Assembly: GCF_013386825.1 (NCBI RefSeq)
Contig: NZ_JACARC010000058.1
Location: forward strand, 1-32,029
Source of the DNA: Pseudomonas sp. IPO3778
GTDB lineage: Bacteria; Pseudomonadota; Gammaproteobacteria; Pseudomonadales; Pseudomonadaceae
Direction of reading: 5' to 3'
DNA length: 32,029 bases
The position numbers and the translations under genes were made by a program. Under the pieces are notes generated by a model. The model was given only the letters and a program-made list of their open reading frames with translations, ran no database searches and was not told the origin of the DNA. This document shows, piece by piece, positions 1 to 7,167 of the stretch (position 1 is the stretch's first letter; each line of letters starts with the position of its first letter).

Positions 1-20
1 AGCAACGGATATGTACACCA

Positions 21-1427
21 TCAACTCAACACCCCCCCCTCCCGAGCCTTGCGCTTGTTCTTGATGACGTAACACACCCACATAAACACCACCCAAACCG
101 GAATCGCATACACCGACACCTGAATCCCCGGAATCAGCAGCATAACCCCCAGGATAAACACCACAAACCCCAGGCAGATGTAGTTCCCATACGGATACCA
201 AAGCGCCTTGAACAACGGCACCTGCCCCGTCCGATCCATATGCTGCCTGAACTTGAAATGCGAAAAACTGATCATCGCCCAGTTAATCACCAGGGTCGCC
301 ACCACCAGCGACATCAGCAACTCCAGCGCATGCTGGGGAATCAGATAATTCAACAAAACCGCCACCAGCGTTATCGCCGCCGACGCCAGGATCGCCCTCA
401 CCGGCACCCCACGCTTATCAATCTTCGCCAGTACGCGGGGCGCATCCCCTTGCTCGGCCATACCCAACAACATGCGGCTGTTGCAGTAGGTGCCGCTGTT
501 GTAAACCGACAACGCCGCCGTCAGCACCACAAAATTGAGAATGTGCGCCGCCGTGTTACTGCCCAACATCGAAAACACCTGCACAAACGGGCTGCCGCTG
601 TAGGCATCACCGGAAGCATTCAGCGTCTCCAACAAGCTGTCCCAAGGCGTCAACGACAACAGCACCACCAACGCCCCGATGTAGAAAATCAGAATCCGAT
701 AGATCACCTGATTGATCGCCTTCGGAATCACCGTGCGTGGCTGGTCTGCCTCCGCGGCGGTAAACCCGAGCATTTCCAGCCCGCCAAACGAGAACATGAT
801 GATCGCCATGGCCATCACCAAACCACCCACACCATGGGGGAAAAACCCACCGTGTTCCCACAGGTTACTCACCGAGGCTTGTGGCCCGCCGGTACCGCTC
901 ACCAGCAAGTAACTGCCCAGGGCGATCATGCCGACAATGGCGACCACCTTGATGATCGCAAACCAGAACTCGGCCTCGCCGAAGACCTTGACGTTGGACA
1001 GATTAATCACGTTGATCAGCACAAAAAACGCCGCCGCCGACACCCAGGTCGGGATCTCCGGCCACCAGTAGTGCACGTACTTGCCGACCGCGGTCAGCTC
1101 CGACATCCCCACCAGGATGTACAAAATCCAGCAGTTCCAGCCCGACAGAAAGCCCGCGAAACCGCCCCAATACGTGTGGGCAAAGTGGCTGAAGGAACCG
1201 GCGACCGGCTCTTCGACGATCATTTCGCCCAGCTGGCGCATGATCATGAAGGCGATAAAGCCGCAGATGGCATAGCCGAGGATCATCGACGGCCCGGCGG
1301 ATTTCAGTACGCCGGCCGAACCCAGGAACAGCCCGGTGCCAATCGCGCCACCGAGGGCGATCAGTTGAATATGGCGATTTTTCAGGCCGCGCTTCAGTTC
1401 GCCTGAATGCGAGTTGGCTTCACTCAT
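21..1427 (-). CDS. aroP: Aromatic amino acid permease, AroP type
   Basis: This is an inner-membrane APC-superfamily proton symporter that should import phenylalanine, tyrosine and tryptophan. The N-terminus (LKRGLKNRHIQLIALGGAIG) and later blocks such as VAGSFSHFAHTYWG, NVKVFGEAEFWFAIIKV and MFSFGGLEMLGFTAAEAD match what I recall of enterobacterial AroP/PheP almost residue for residue. About 12 hydrophobic segments fill the protein. I chose the ATG at 1425-1427 (protein begins MSEANSHS, 468 residues), which matches the family start. An in-frame TTG at 1502 would add 25 residues that family members lack. The gene faces away from the peptide gene at 1848. Substrate preference among aromatic amino acids cannot be settled from sequence; a PheP or general permease role is the alternative. 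Confidence 0.9.
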   Translation of the reverse strand: MSEANSHSGELKRGLKNRHIQLIALGGAIGTGLFLGSAGVLKSAGPSMILGYAICGFIAFMIMRQLGEMIVEEPVAGSFSHFAHTYWGGFAGFLSGWNCWILYILVGMSELTAVGKYVHYWWPEIPTWVSAAAFFVLINVINLSNVKVFGEAEFWFAIIKVVAIVGMIALGSYLLVSGTGGPQASVSNLWEHGGFFPHGVGGLVMAMAIIMFSFGGLEMLGFTAAEADQPRTVIPKAINQVIYRILIFYIGALVVLLSLTPWDSLLETLNASGDAYSGSPFVQVFSMLGSNTAAHILNFVVLTAALSVYNSGTYCNSRMLLGMAEQGDAPRVLAKIDKRGVPVRAILASAAITLVAVLLNYLIPQHALELLMSLVVATLVINWAMISFSHFKFRQHMDRTGQVPLFKALWYPYGNYICLGFVVFILGVMLLIPGIQVSVYAIPVWVVFMWVCYVIKNKRKAREGGVLS

Positions 1428-1751
1428 GGAAAGGGTCTCACGCAAGGTTTGATCTGCGACGAAATCGAAGCCGACAAGCTTGTGGCCTGGCGGAATGAAC
1501 AAGGCGGATAGCCCTGAATAGTGGGATCACAGTAAAACGCGGCGCATTGTACACCGCCAAACCTGTCTGGGCCGACAGGATGCGGCGCGCCAGATAGGTG
1601 GGACATCAGGAAAGTTCTTTCAGAGATCCAGAAATTGACGGCAGGACGATTCCTACAAAAGGCCGCAGCCAACTACCTGTTTCAGCGAGATAAACCAAAA
1701 CGCCACTAAAACAGAATAAAAAATCCAAATGAAACCGTGTCAATAAAAATT

Positions 1752-1780
1752 TTGCATTCCCAAACGCACTCTTCTAGGTT
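1752..1780 (+). promoter_or_regulatory. Possible sigma70 promoter for the peptide gene
   Basis: TTGCAT (1752-1757) and TAGGTT (1775-1780) are separated by 17 bases and lie upstream of the peptide gene in an AT-richer patch. The -10 match is weak, so this is tentative. The rest of the 1428-1847 gap holds an AT-rich tract and the leader hairpin listed next. I saw no convincing aroP promoter in it. Confidence 0.3.
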
Positions 1781-1786
1781 CACTCA

Positions 1787-1812
1787 CTTGCCCAGCGCAG
1801 TCCGCTGGCAAG
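1787..1812 (+). promoter_or_regulatory. Leader stem-loop before the peptide gene
   Basis: CTTGCCCAGCG (1787-1797) pairs with CGCTGGCAAG (1803-1812) across a 5-base loop, with one bulged C. It lies 23 bases before the AGGAG ribosome binding site of the 45-residue peptide. It could stabilise the leader or control translation; no function is shown. Confidence 0.45.
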
Positions 1813-1847
1813 CTCGTTCTCAAACAACGTCATCTAGGAGATTCACC

Positions 1848-1985
1848 ATGCAAGCACTGGAAAACGACCTGGAAACCGAACTGCAACTCGACGATTGGTT
1901 TGAAGCGCCGACCCACGAGGCCGCCGTTGAAATGATGCAAGCCGATGCCGTTGTGCCATTTGGCACCGCGATGTGGCCTTTCTAA
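1848..1985 (+). CDS. 45-residue acidic peptide, RiPP-precursor-like
   Basis: This small gene has a strong ribosome binding site (AGGAG at 1836-1840, 7 bases before the ATG). The peptide has 45 residues, about 10 of them acidic, with no Lys, Arg, Cys or Ser. It divides into an acidic N-terminal part (MQALENDLETELQLDDWFE and onward) and a hydrophobic, aromatic tail ending VVPFGTAMWPF. That is the shape of a leader plus core in ribosomally made, modified peptides. The lack of Cys argues against lanthipeptides and thiazole peptides. A metal-peptidase-like gene follows 77 bases downstream on the same strand, past a perfect hairpin. I do not recognise a named family. It could instead be a small regulatory or structural peptide. 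That the gene is real is fairly secure; its role is inference. Confidence 0.7.
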   Translation: MQALENDLETELQLDDWFEAPTHEAAVEMMQADAVVPFGTAMWPF

Positions 1986-2001
1986 TCTGATCAGGCACCC
2001 C

Positions 2002-2027
2002 GGCAGGTGCGGGACGCCGCACCTGCC
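2002..2027 (+). terminator. Perfect 11-bp hairpin between peptide and peptidase genes
   Basis: GGCAGGTGCGG (2002-2012) and CCGCACCTGCC (2017-2027) are perfectly complementary around a GACG tetraloop. No T-run follows, so it is more likely a leaky attenuator or a 3'-end mRNA stabiliser than a full terminator. Such a structure would allow much more peptide than enzyme to be made from one transcript. Confidence 0.65.
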
Positions 2028-2062
2028 ACTGCTCCTACCGAAGGCTTTGAAGGAAGGACGTC

Positions 2063-3022
2063 ATGGACAAGGCCCGCGCCGTCGAACATTTTCTCTACTA
2101 CCTCGCCCATCACCCGGCCCTCGCCGGCCTGCACCGCCCGACTATTTTGCTCGGCCATACAGAACGCTACGACGCCATCACCCAGTCGATCATCCAGGGC
2201 AGCGCCGCCCGCTTCGACTTCCAGGTACAGCGCCTGGACCAGGCCCCCAGCGAAGCGCTGGTCAAGGCCATCGAAGCCTGCGACCTGTACCTGTTTCTCT
2301 ACGATTCCTCGACCTTGCCCAACCCACGCGCCGAAGGCCCGGACTTTATCCGCGCACTGCAAGGCGTGATGGCCGAGCACTGGAAAAAATCCCTGCTGCT
2401 CAAGGACTACGGCGACTACTTCTACGACACCTTCAGCGTCGCCCCACAGCGGATCGCCGACCTCAACGCCACGCTGATCCGGCGCATGTCCCAGGCCAGC
2501 GTGCTGAGTTTCACCGACCAACATGGCTCGCGCCTTGAAGCGCCCATGAGCAGCATCAAGAAGTGGACCAATATCAACGGCGTCGGCAACCACGACCTGG
2601 CGCCCGGCGAAATCGCCACCCACAGCGAGGCCATCAACGGCCAGGTGCGGTTTGTGGGCACCTTCCTCAGCACCATCCCCTTTGCGCGTAAATACGGCGT
2701 ACTGCAATCACCGCTGGAATTGTGGATCGAGAACTCGACCATCTGCACCGTGGCCAGTGAAGTGCCGGGGCTGGCGGATGACTTCAACAAATACCTGAAT
2801 GCCAACCCGTCCAACCGCCGGGTGGAGGAGCTGGGCATCGGCACCAATGAAGGCGTGAAGGATTTGTATGCGCGCAATGCCGGCTTTGAAGAGCGCCATT
2901 GCGGGTTGCACCTGGGCCTGGGTGGCGGGCAGAAAGGCAGCCATCACCTGGACCTGATCTTCGCCAGCGGCGTGTTGGCGCTGGATGACAAGCCGGTGTT
3001 TGATGGGGCTTTCATGTTCTGA
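2063..3022 (+). CDS. Aminopeptidase M29-like protein
   Basis: The protein has 319 residues, shorter than the roughly 370-410 usual for M29 (AmpS/AmpT) metallo-aminopeptidases. The C-terminal half carries the family pattern: PGEIATHSE around residue 183, EELGIGTNEG around 256, ERHCGLHLGLG around 278-286 and SHHLDLIF around 293-300. Glu183, Glu256, His283, His295 and Asp297 are candidate metal ligands, so the metal site looks kept. The first 150 residues are less recognisable. The start is ATG at 2063 behind AGGAAGGA. There is no signal peptide, so it should be cytoplasmic. Its position just after the peptide gene suggests it trims or modifies that peptide. An ordinary leucyl aminopeptidase role unrelated to the peptide is the alternative. 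Confidence 0.75.
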   Translation: MDKARAVEHFLYYLAHHPALAGLHRPTILLGHTERYDAITQSIIQGSAARFDFQVQRLDQAPSEALVKAIEACDLYLFLYDSSTLPNPRAEGPDFIRALQGVMAEHWKKSLLLKDYGDYFYDTFSVAPQRIADLNATLIRRMSQASVLSFTDQHGSRLEAPMSSIKKWTNINGVGNHDLAPGEIATHSEAINGQVRFVGTFLSTIPFARKYGVLQSPLELWIENSTICTVASEVPGLADDFNKYLNANPSNRRVEELGIGTNEGVKDLYARNAGFEERHCGLHLGLGGGQKGSHHLDLIFASGVLALDDKPVFDGAFMF

Positions 3023-3053
3023 CACGCCCTTCAAAACCAATGGCGATCAAAAA

Positions 3054-3140
3054 TGTGGGAGCTGGCTTGCCTGCGATGCGGGCAACTCGGTCCACCGGCA
3101 ATACCGAGGTGATGCCATCGCAGGCAAGCCAGCTCCCACA
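3054..3140. repeat. REP doublet (REPIN) 1
   Basis: Two REP copies face each other with 25-bp perfect arms: 3054-3078, starting TGTGGGAGCTGGCTTGCC, and its reverse complement at 3116-3140. They flank a 37-base spacer. It lies just after the M29-like gene. It shares its arm type with the doublets at 23317 and 28668. Confidence 0.95.
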
Positions 3141-3183
3141 GGAAAACAGGTTTGCTGTGTAGAGTGCACGCCAAATCCAGACC

Positions 3184-3217
3184 AAAAAAAACGCCAACCC
3201 GAGGGTTGGCGTTTTTT
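3184..3217. terminator. Bidirectional intrinsic terminator
   Basis: CGCCAACC pairs with GGTTGGCG, flanked by A-runs on one side and T6 on the other (3212-3217). It can end both the rightward M29-like gene and the leftward rluB, whose stop is 19 bases away. Confidence 0.9.
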
Positions 3218-3235
3218 GGTGCAGCGCTTAACGAA

Positions 3236-4486
3236 TCACTGCGGCTTCTTGCGACCAAAACCTGGACGCTGACCGGAACTGGCCGGTGCACCACGACGCT
3301 TGCCCGATGGCGCGTCATCCACCAGCTTCAAACCCGGGCGCTTTTTCGGCGATGGCTTGGCTGGGCGTTTGGTGCTGGCGCTGTCGTCGGAACGGCTTGT
3401 CGCCGGTGCACCACGGCCAGACTCGCCACGGTTACCGCGACCGCCCGTCGGAGCATCACCACCACGACCCGCTGGACGCGGCGCGCGCGGAGCACGTTCG
3501 CCATCCTGACGCGCCGGTGCCGAAGGACGACGCTCACCTTCGATGTGCGGCTCGCGGGAGATGCGACCCCCAGTGGCCGGCGCATCCAGCGCAGGGCGCA
3601 GGGTGCGGGCAACGCGGTCGGTACGGGCCACAGGGCGCGACGATTTACGCTGCATACGCTCAAGCTTGTCTTTGCTCTTGGCGTTCATCTGCGGCATGGC
3701 CACCGGGGTCAGGCCGACTTCAGCACTCAGGATGTCGACTTCGTACTGGCTCATTTCGCGCCAGCGGCCCATCGGCAGGTCGGAGTTGAGGAACACCGGG
3801 CCGAAACGCACGCGCTTCAGGCGGCTGACCACCAGGCCCTGGGATTCCCACAGGCGACGGACTTCACGGTTACGGCCTTCCATCACCACGCAGTGGTACC
3901 AATGGTTGAAACCTTCGCCGCCCGGCGCCTGCTTGATGTCGGTGAACTTGGCCGGGCCGTCTTCCAGCACGACGCCAGCCTTGAGGCGCTCGATCATTTC
4001 GTCATCGACTTCGCCACGCACACGTACCGCGTACTCACGGTCCATCTCGTAGGAAGGGTGCATCAGGCGGTTGGCCAGCTCACCGTCGGTGGTGAACATC
4101 AGCAAACCGGTGGTGTTGATGTCGAGACGACCGATGTTGATCCAGCGGCCTTCTTTAGGGCGCGGCATCTTGTCGAAGACGGTTGGACGGCCTTCCGGGT
4201 CGTCACGGGTGCAGATTTCGCCATCGGGCTTGTTGTACATGATGACGCGGCGCACGGATTCTGCGGCCTCTTCACGCTTGATGACTTTGCCATCAATGGT
4301 GATTGCATCGTGCAGGTCGACGCGCTGGCCAAGGGTGGCTTCAGCGCCATTGACCTTGATGCGCTTCTGGGTGATCCAGGCTTCTACGTCGCGGCGCGAG
4401 CCTACGCCGATACGGGCGAGGACTTTCTGCAGTTTTTCACCTGCGGGGCCGATTTCCTGGCTGTCTTTCTGGTCTTGGTCACTCAT
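3236..4486 (-). CDS. rluB: 23S rRNA pseudouridine synthase RluB
   Basis: RluB converts U2605 of 23S rRNA to pseudouridine during large-subunit assembly. An S4-like RNA-binding domain occupies about residues 15-75 (KLQKVLARIGVGSRRDVEAW). The catalytic RsuA/RluB domain follows, with the GRLDINTTGLLMFTTDG motif containing the catalytic Asp. From about residue 265 the protein has a long basic Arg/Pro/Gly-rich tail that looks disordered; E. coli RluB also has an extended tail. I chose the ATG at 4484-4486 (MSDQDQKDS, 416 residues), because GGGAGG sits about 8 bases upstream. A GTG three codons earlier overlaps that ribosome binding site. The neighbour upstream is the DUF1289 gene, 143 bases away. 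Confidence 0.95.
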   Translation of the reverse strand: MSDQDQKDSQEIGPAGEKLQKVLARIGVGSRRDVEAWITQKRIKVNGAEATLGQRVDLHDAITIDGKVIKREEAAESVRRVIMYNKPDGEICTRDDPEGRPTVFDKMPRPKEGRWINIGRLDINTTGLLMFTTDGELANRLMHPSYEMDREYAVRVRGEVDDEMIERLKAGVVLEDGPAKFTDIKQAPGGEGFNHWYHCVVMEGRNREVRRLWESQGLVVSRLKRVRFGPVFLNSDLPMGRWREMSQYEVDILSAEVGLTPVAMPQMNAKSKDKLERMQRKSSRPVARTDRVARTLRPALDAPATGGRISREPHIEGERRPSAPARQDGERAPRAPRPAGRGGDAPTGGRGNRGESGRGAPATSRSDDSASTKRPAKPSPKKRPGLKLVDDAPSGKRRGAPASSGQRPGFGRKKPQ

Positions 4487-4629
4487 CTTAAGCACCTCCC
4501 GGTGTGTCGATTCAGGCTTGGCCTGAAGATAGTAAAAGCTGGGCGTTTGGCGAACGCATCGCCAAAGGGTCGCGAATCATACGCTCATGGCGAGCGTTGC
4601 GCATCAGAGACTAGTTGATATGAGGGGGC

Positions 4630-4821
4630 TCATTGGCCTTTCCGCCGACCGGTGGCACCCAGCGCCAGCAGGCGCAGCTCGGCTTCGGCGAGTACGGTGC
4701 GCTTGTCGACCTTGTCGAGTTTCTTCCAGGCGCGGATCTCGCGCTTGTTGCGGCCACAGCCCACGCAGATGTCGGCGTTGAACTTGCAGAGGCTGATGCA
4801 GGGGTCTTTGGTGGAGCTCAT
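4630..4821 (-). CDS. DUF1289 family small protein
   Basis: This 63-residue protein carries the DUF1289 signature: DPCISLCKFNADICVGCGRN followed by KREIRAWKKLDK. Four cysteines in a CxxxC...CxxC-like layout suggest a metal or Fe-S site. AAGGAG lies 8 bases before the ATG. The family has no established biochemical role. It sits upstream of rluB on the same strand and was originally just downstream of scpB before the IS110 insertion. Confidence 0.9.
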   Translation of the reverse strand: MSSTKDPCISLCKFNADICVGCGRNKREIRAWKKLDKVDKRTVLAEAELRLLALGATGRRKGQ

Positions 4822-4848
4822 AGGCGTTCTCCTTGCTGACGAAGATCC

Positions 4849-4934
4849 AAATGTGGGAGCGGGCTTGCTCGCGATGGCAGTGTGTCAGTCACCGGATGCA
4901 TGGCTGAACCACCGCCTTCGCGAGCAAGCCCGCT
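4849..4934. repeat. REP doublet (REPIN) 2, cut by the IS110 element
   Basis: The left arm is 4849-4873 (AAATGTGGGAGCGGGCTTGC then TCGCG). The right arm starts at 4919 and stops after CT at 4933-4934. Its missing outer bases, CCCACATTT, are found at 6178-6186, directly after the IS. Joining 4934 to 6178 restores 25-bp perfect arms. Confidence 0.93.
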
Positions 4935-4939
4935 TGTGT

Positions 4940-5113
4940 CTTGATCAGGGATTAAGCTGAGGGTGAGAGCGGTGAGTGGCAAGCTGAATGCCCGGAGTGC
5001 TTAAAGCACGTGTGGGAGCCCATGCTGCCACTCACCTCTCCGCTCTGGACATGAGCCCGAACAGTTGAACGAGCCCACCTCGAACAGTTACAAGCGTGGG
5101 CCAAGCCAGAGCG
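4940..5113 (+). ncRNA. Predicted bridge RNA of the IS110 element
   Basis: Three hairpins follow one another. The first is a 5' stem, CTTGAT (4940-4945) with ATTAAG (4951-4956). The second has a lower stem GGTGAGTGGCA (4971-4981) with TGCCACTCACC (5026-5036), an upper stem GTGCT/AGCAC (4997-5009) and an internal loop. The third has a lower stem CGCTCTGG (5041-5048) with CCAGAGCG (5106-5113), an inner GCCC/GGGC stem and a top CGAG/CTCG stem. In the second hairpin GCCCG (4990-4994) equals the target left of the core (4928-4932), and TGTGGGAG (5011-5018) complements CT plus CCCACA. In the third ACAGTTG (5061-5067) equals the right end (6169-6175), and ACAAG (5090-5094) complements CT plus TGT of the left end. 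This is the layout known for IS621 bridge RNA. Exact RNA ends are not visible. Confidence 0.85.
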
Positions 5114-5144
5114 CTCTCACTTATGAGTGTAAGAGGGTTTGGCC

Positions 5145-6077
5145 ATGTTTTCCTATTCAGCAGGCATTGATGTTTCCAAAGACAGTCTAGAGGCTCGGGT
5201 GAGCCAGCTTGAGCACGGTGTGAGTTGCCGTAACGCTGAAAGTGATTTCCCAGGACTGATTGGGTGGTTAAAGCTACATCAGGTCGGGAGCGTCTTGCTC
5301 GAAGCGACTGGCGGTTATGAGCGAAACGTCATGAAAGCGCTCCAGGCGGCTGACTTTGAAGTCATACGCATCAATCCCTGCCGGGCCAAAGCCTTCGCCA
5401 GGGCGATGGGGCAACAAGCCAAAACCGATCCGATAGACGCGCAGTGTCTTGCTCAATTTGCAGCGGTCATCGATTCACCCGGCAGCCGCGTCACAAGTCC
5501 GGAGCACGATGAGCTTCGAGCGCTGGTCCAGCAGCGGGAAAACTTTATTCATCAGAGAGATGATGACAAGCGACGCCTGAAAACGGCCTCTTCTGATGCA
5601 GTCAAACCAGCGTTGCAGAGCCATATCGATTACTTGAACCAGGCTGTGAAATTGCTAGAGCAACTGATCCGTCAAAGCGCCGAGAAGCTGGACAGTGAAA
5701 AAACGGCTCGTTTGTGTTCGGTCAAAGGAATCGGGATTGTTACGGCAGCCAGTCTTATGGCCTATCTCCCGGAACTGGGTGAAGTCGCAAAGCGGCCGAT
5801 CGCTGCGCTGGCAGGTCTTGCTCCGTATAACAAAGACAGTGGGAAACATAAGGGCGCGCGCCATATTAGCGGCGGAAGATTTGCCGCACGTCGCTCGCTG
5901 TATATGGCCTGCTGGGTTGTTATTCGGGATCAGCCTGAGTTCCAGGCCCGCTATAAGGCGCTGCGTGACAAAGGCAAATGCGCAAAGGTCGCGCTCATCG
6001 CCTGCATGCGAGTCCTGCTAATACGGCTAAACGCGATGCTGCGTGATGGGACTGAATGGAAAGTGCACGCTGCCTGA
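5145..6077 (+). CDS. IS110-family transposase (DEDD recombinase)
   Basis: This 310-residue recombinase moves the element using an RNA guide. The N-terminal RuvC-like DEDD domain shows Asp9 (AGIDVSKDS), Glu53 (LLEATGGYE) and Asp95/Asp98 (KTDPIDAQ). A helical region spans about residues 115-185. The C-terminal Transposase_20 domain runs from about 190 (SVKGIGIVTAASLMAYLPE) to 275 and contains GLAPYNKDSGKHKGARHISG. Ser242 there is the likely nucleophile by analogy with IS621; Ser232 is the alternative. I chose ATG 5145, with AGAGGG 7 bases upstream; a TTG two codons earlier is less likely. The gene has full family length and no frameshift, so the element may be active. Confidence 0.93.
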   Translation: MFSYSAGIDVSKDSLEARVSQLEHGVSCRNAESDFPGLIGWLKLHQVGSVLLEATGGYERNVMKALQAADFEVIRINPCRAKAFARAMGQQAKTDPIDAQCLAQFAAVIDSPGSRVTSPEHDELRALVQQRENFIHQRDDDKRRLKTASSDAVKPALQSHIDYLNQAVKLLEQLIRQSAEKLDSEKTARLCSVKGIGIVTAASLMAYLPELGEVAKRPIAALAGLAPYNKDSGKHKGARHISGGRFAARRSLYMACWVVIRDQPEFQARYKALRDKGKCAKVALIACMRVLLIRLNAMLRDGTEWKVHAA

Positions 6078-6195
6078 TTCGGCAGCGGCATGTTGTAAAG
6101 GCCACACGGCGCGGAGCTGTGGGAGGTTGGCTGTCTTCGAGGAAGATGCCCAAATTATGGCCATCAAGACAGTTGCTCCCACATTTTGTTGTGCG

Positions 6196-7155
6196 TCAGT
6201 CTTCGAATTGGCGGCGCTCGTTTTCGATGGCCTCGGCCAATGCCTGGGCTTCGGCCTCTTCGTCGCTCAGCGGCGGCTGTTCAAGGGCTGCGACGGCGGC
6301 CAGCAGTTTTGCACGGGCTTCAGCGACACCGAGGATATCTTCTTCAGGCTCCGGCTCAGGCTCCGGTTCATCTTCGACCGGCGGCCCAACCTCAACGTTC
6401 AGCTGCAGCACGGGCTCCGGTTCCCCATCGCTGACCGCACCATCACGCAGCAAATCGTCGAAGTCGGTCTTGATGCCCTGCTCCATGTCGTCCAGTTCCA
6501 GCAACAGCGTATGGAAACTGGTTTCGTCCTTCGGCTCTTCCGGCTCGGCGCTGGCGTCGGCCAGTTCCTGCAAACCGGCGGGCACCGGGGCGTCGTCGAA
6601 GTCCAGTACCGGGTCAGGTTCCATCTCCCGCAGCTCGGCCAACGGCGGCAAATCATCGAGGTTTTTCAGGTTGAAGTGGTCGAGAAAGACTTTGGTGGTG
6701 GCAAACATCGCCGGCTTGCCGGGCACGTCGCGGTAGCCAACGATGCGAATCCACTCCCGCTCCAGCAACGTCTTGACGATATGGCTGTTGACCGCCACAC
6801 CCCGCACGTCTTCGATTTCGCCCCGGGTGATCGGCTGGCGATAGGCGATCAGTGCCATGGTTTCCAGCATCGCCCGGGAATAACGCTGCGGGCGCTCTTC
6901 CCACAGGCGACCCACCCACGGCGAGAATTTCTCGCGGATTTGCAGGCGGTAACCGGACGCCACTTCCCGCAGCTCAAAGGCGCGCCCGTCGCAGGACTTG
7001 CGCAGAATCTCCAAGGCCTTTTTGAACACCGGCGGCTCAGGGCGCTCGGCTTCTTCAAACAGTTCGAACAGGCGTTCCAGGGATTGCGGCTTGCCCGAGG
7101 CCAGGAGAAAGGCCTCCAGCAGCGGGGCCAGTTCGCGGGGTTCAGTCAGATTCAT
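6196..7155 (-). CDS. scpB: Segregation and condensation protein B
   Basis: ScpB binds ScpA and, with SMC, forms the condensin complex acting in chromosome organisation. Two winged-helix domains cover about residues 5-165 (LEAFLLASGKPQSLERLFEL; MLETMALIAYRQPITRGEIE; VNSHIVKTLLEREWIRIVGY). From about 175 the protein continues with an acidic, Pro/Glu-rich tail of some 140 residues that includes DEPEPEPEPEED. The conserved core is the usual length; the tail makes it longer than a typical 180-200-residue ScpB. The ATG is 12 bases downstream of the scpA stop, so the two are co-transcribed. The IS110 element lies 18 bases past its stop codon and leaves the reading frame intact. Confidence 0.95.
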   Translation of the reverse strand: MNLTEPRELAPLLEAFLLASGKPQSLERLFELFEEAERPEPPVFKKALEILRKSCDGRAFELREVASGYRLQIREKFSPWVGRLWEERPQRYSRAMLETMALIAYRQPITRGEIEDVRGVAVNSHIVKTLLEREWIRIVGYRDVPGKPAMFATTKVFLDHFNLKNLDDLPPLAELREMEPDPVLDFDDAPVPAGLQELADASAEPEEPKDETSFHTLLLELDDMEQGIKTDFDDLLRDGAVSDGEPEPVLQLNVEVGPPVEDEPEPEPEPEEDILGVAEARAKLLAAVAALEQPPLSDEEAEAQALAEAIENERRQFED

Positions 7156-7167
7156 CGATTCAGCTCT

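Larger units (their letters stand above)
4935..6177 (+). mobile_element. IS110-family insertion sequence, complete
   Basis: The element is about 1243 bp, with a 210-bp non-coding left end, one transposase gene and a 100-bp right end. Its borders are fixed by the interrupted REP. A CT dinucleotide is present at both junctions (4933-4934 and 6176-6177), as expected for the core of IS110-type recombination. There are no terminal inverted repeats or longer target duplication, which fits this family. The long left end places it in the IS110 group rather than IS1111. Several IS110 relatives (IS621, ISPpu10) are known to target REP sequences. It lies 19 bp from the scpB stop and is transcribed opposite to the surrounding genes. 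Confidence 0.92.

Noticed and set aside
1424..1672. 82-residue open frame on the minus strand upstream of aroP
   Set aside because: It overlaps the aroP start region, has no clear ribosome binding site and an unremarkable composition.
5010..5020. Apparent REP fragment GTGTGGGAGCC inside the IS left end
   Set aside because: It fits better as the right target guide of the bridge RNA, because it sits in the internal loop of a hairpin and pairs with the flanking target.
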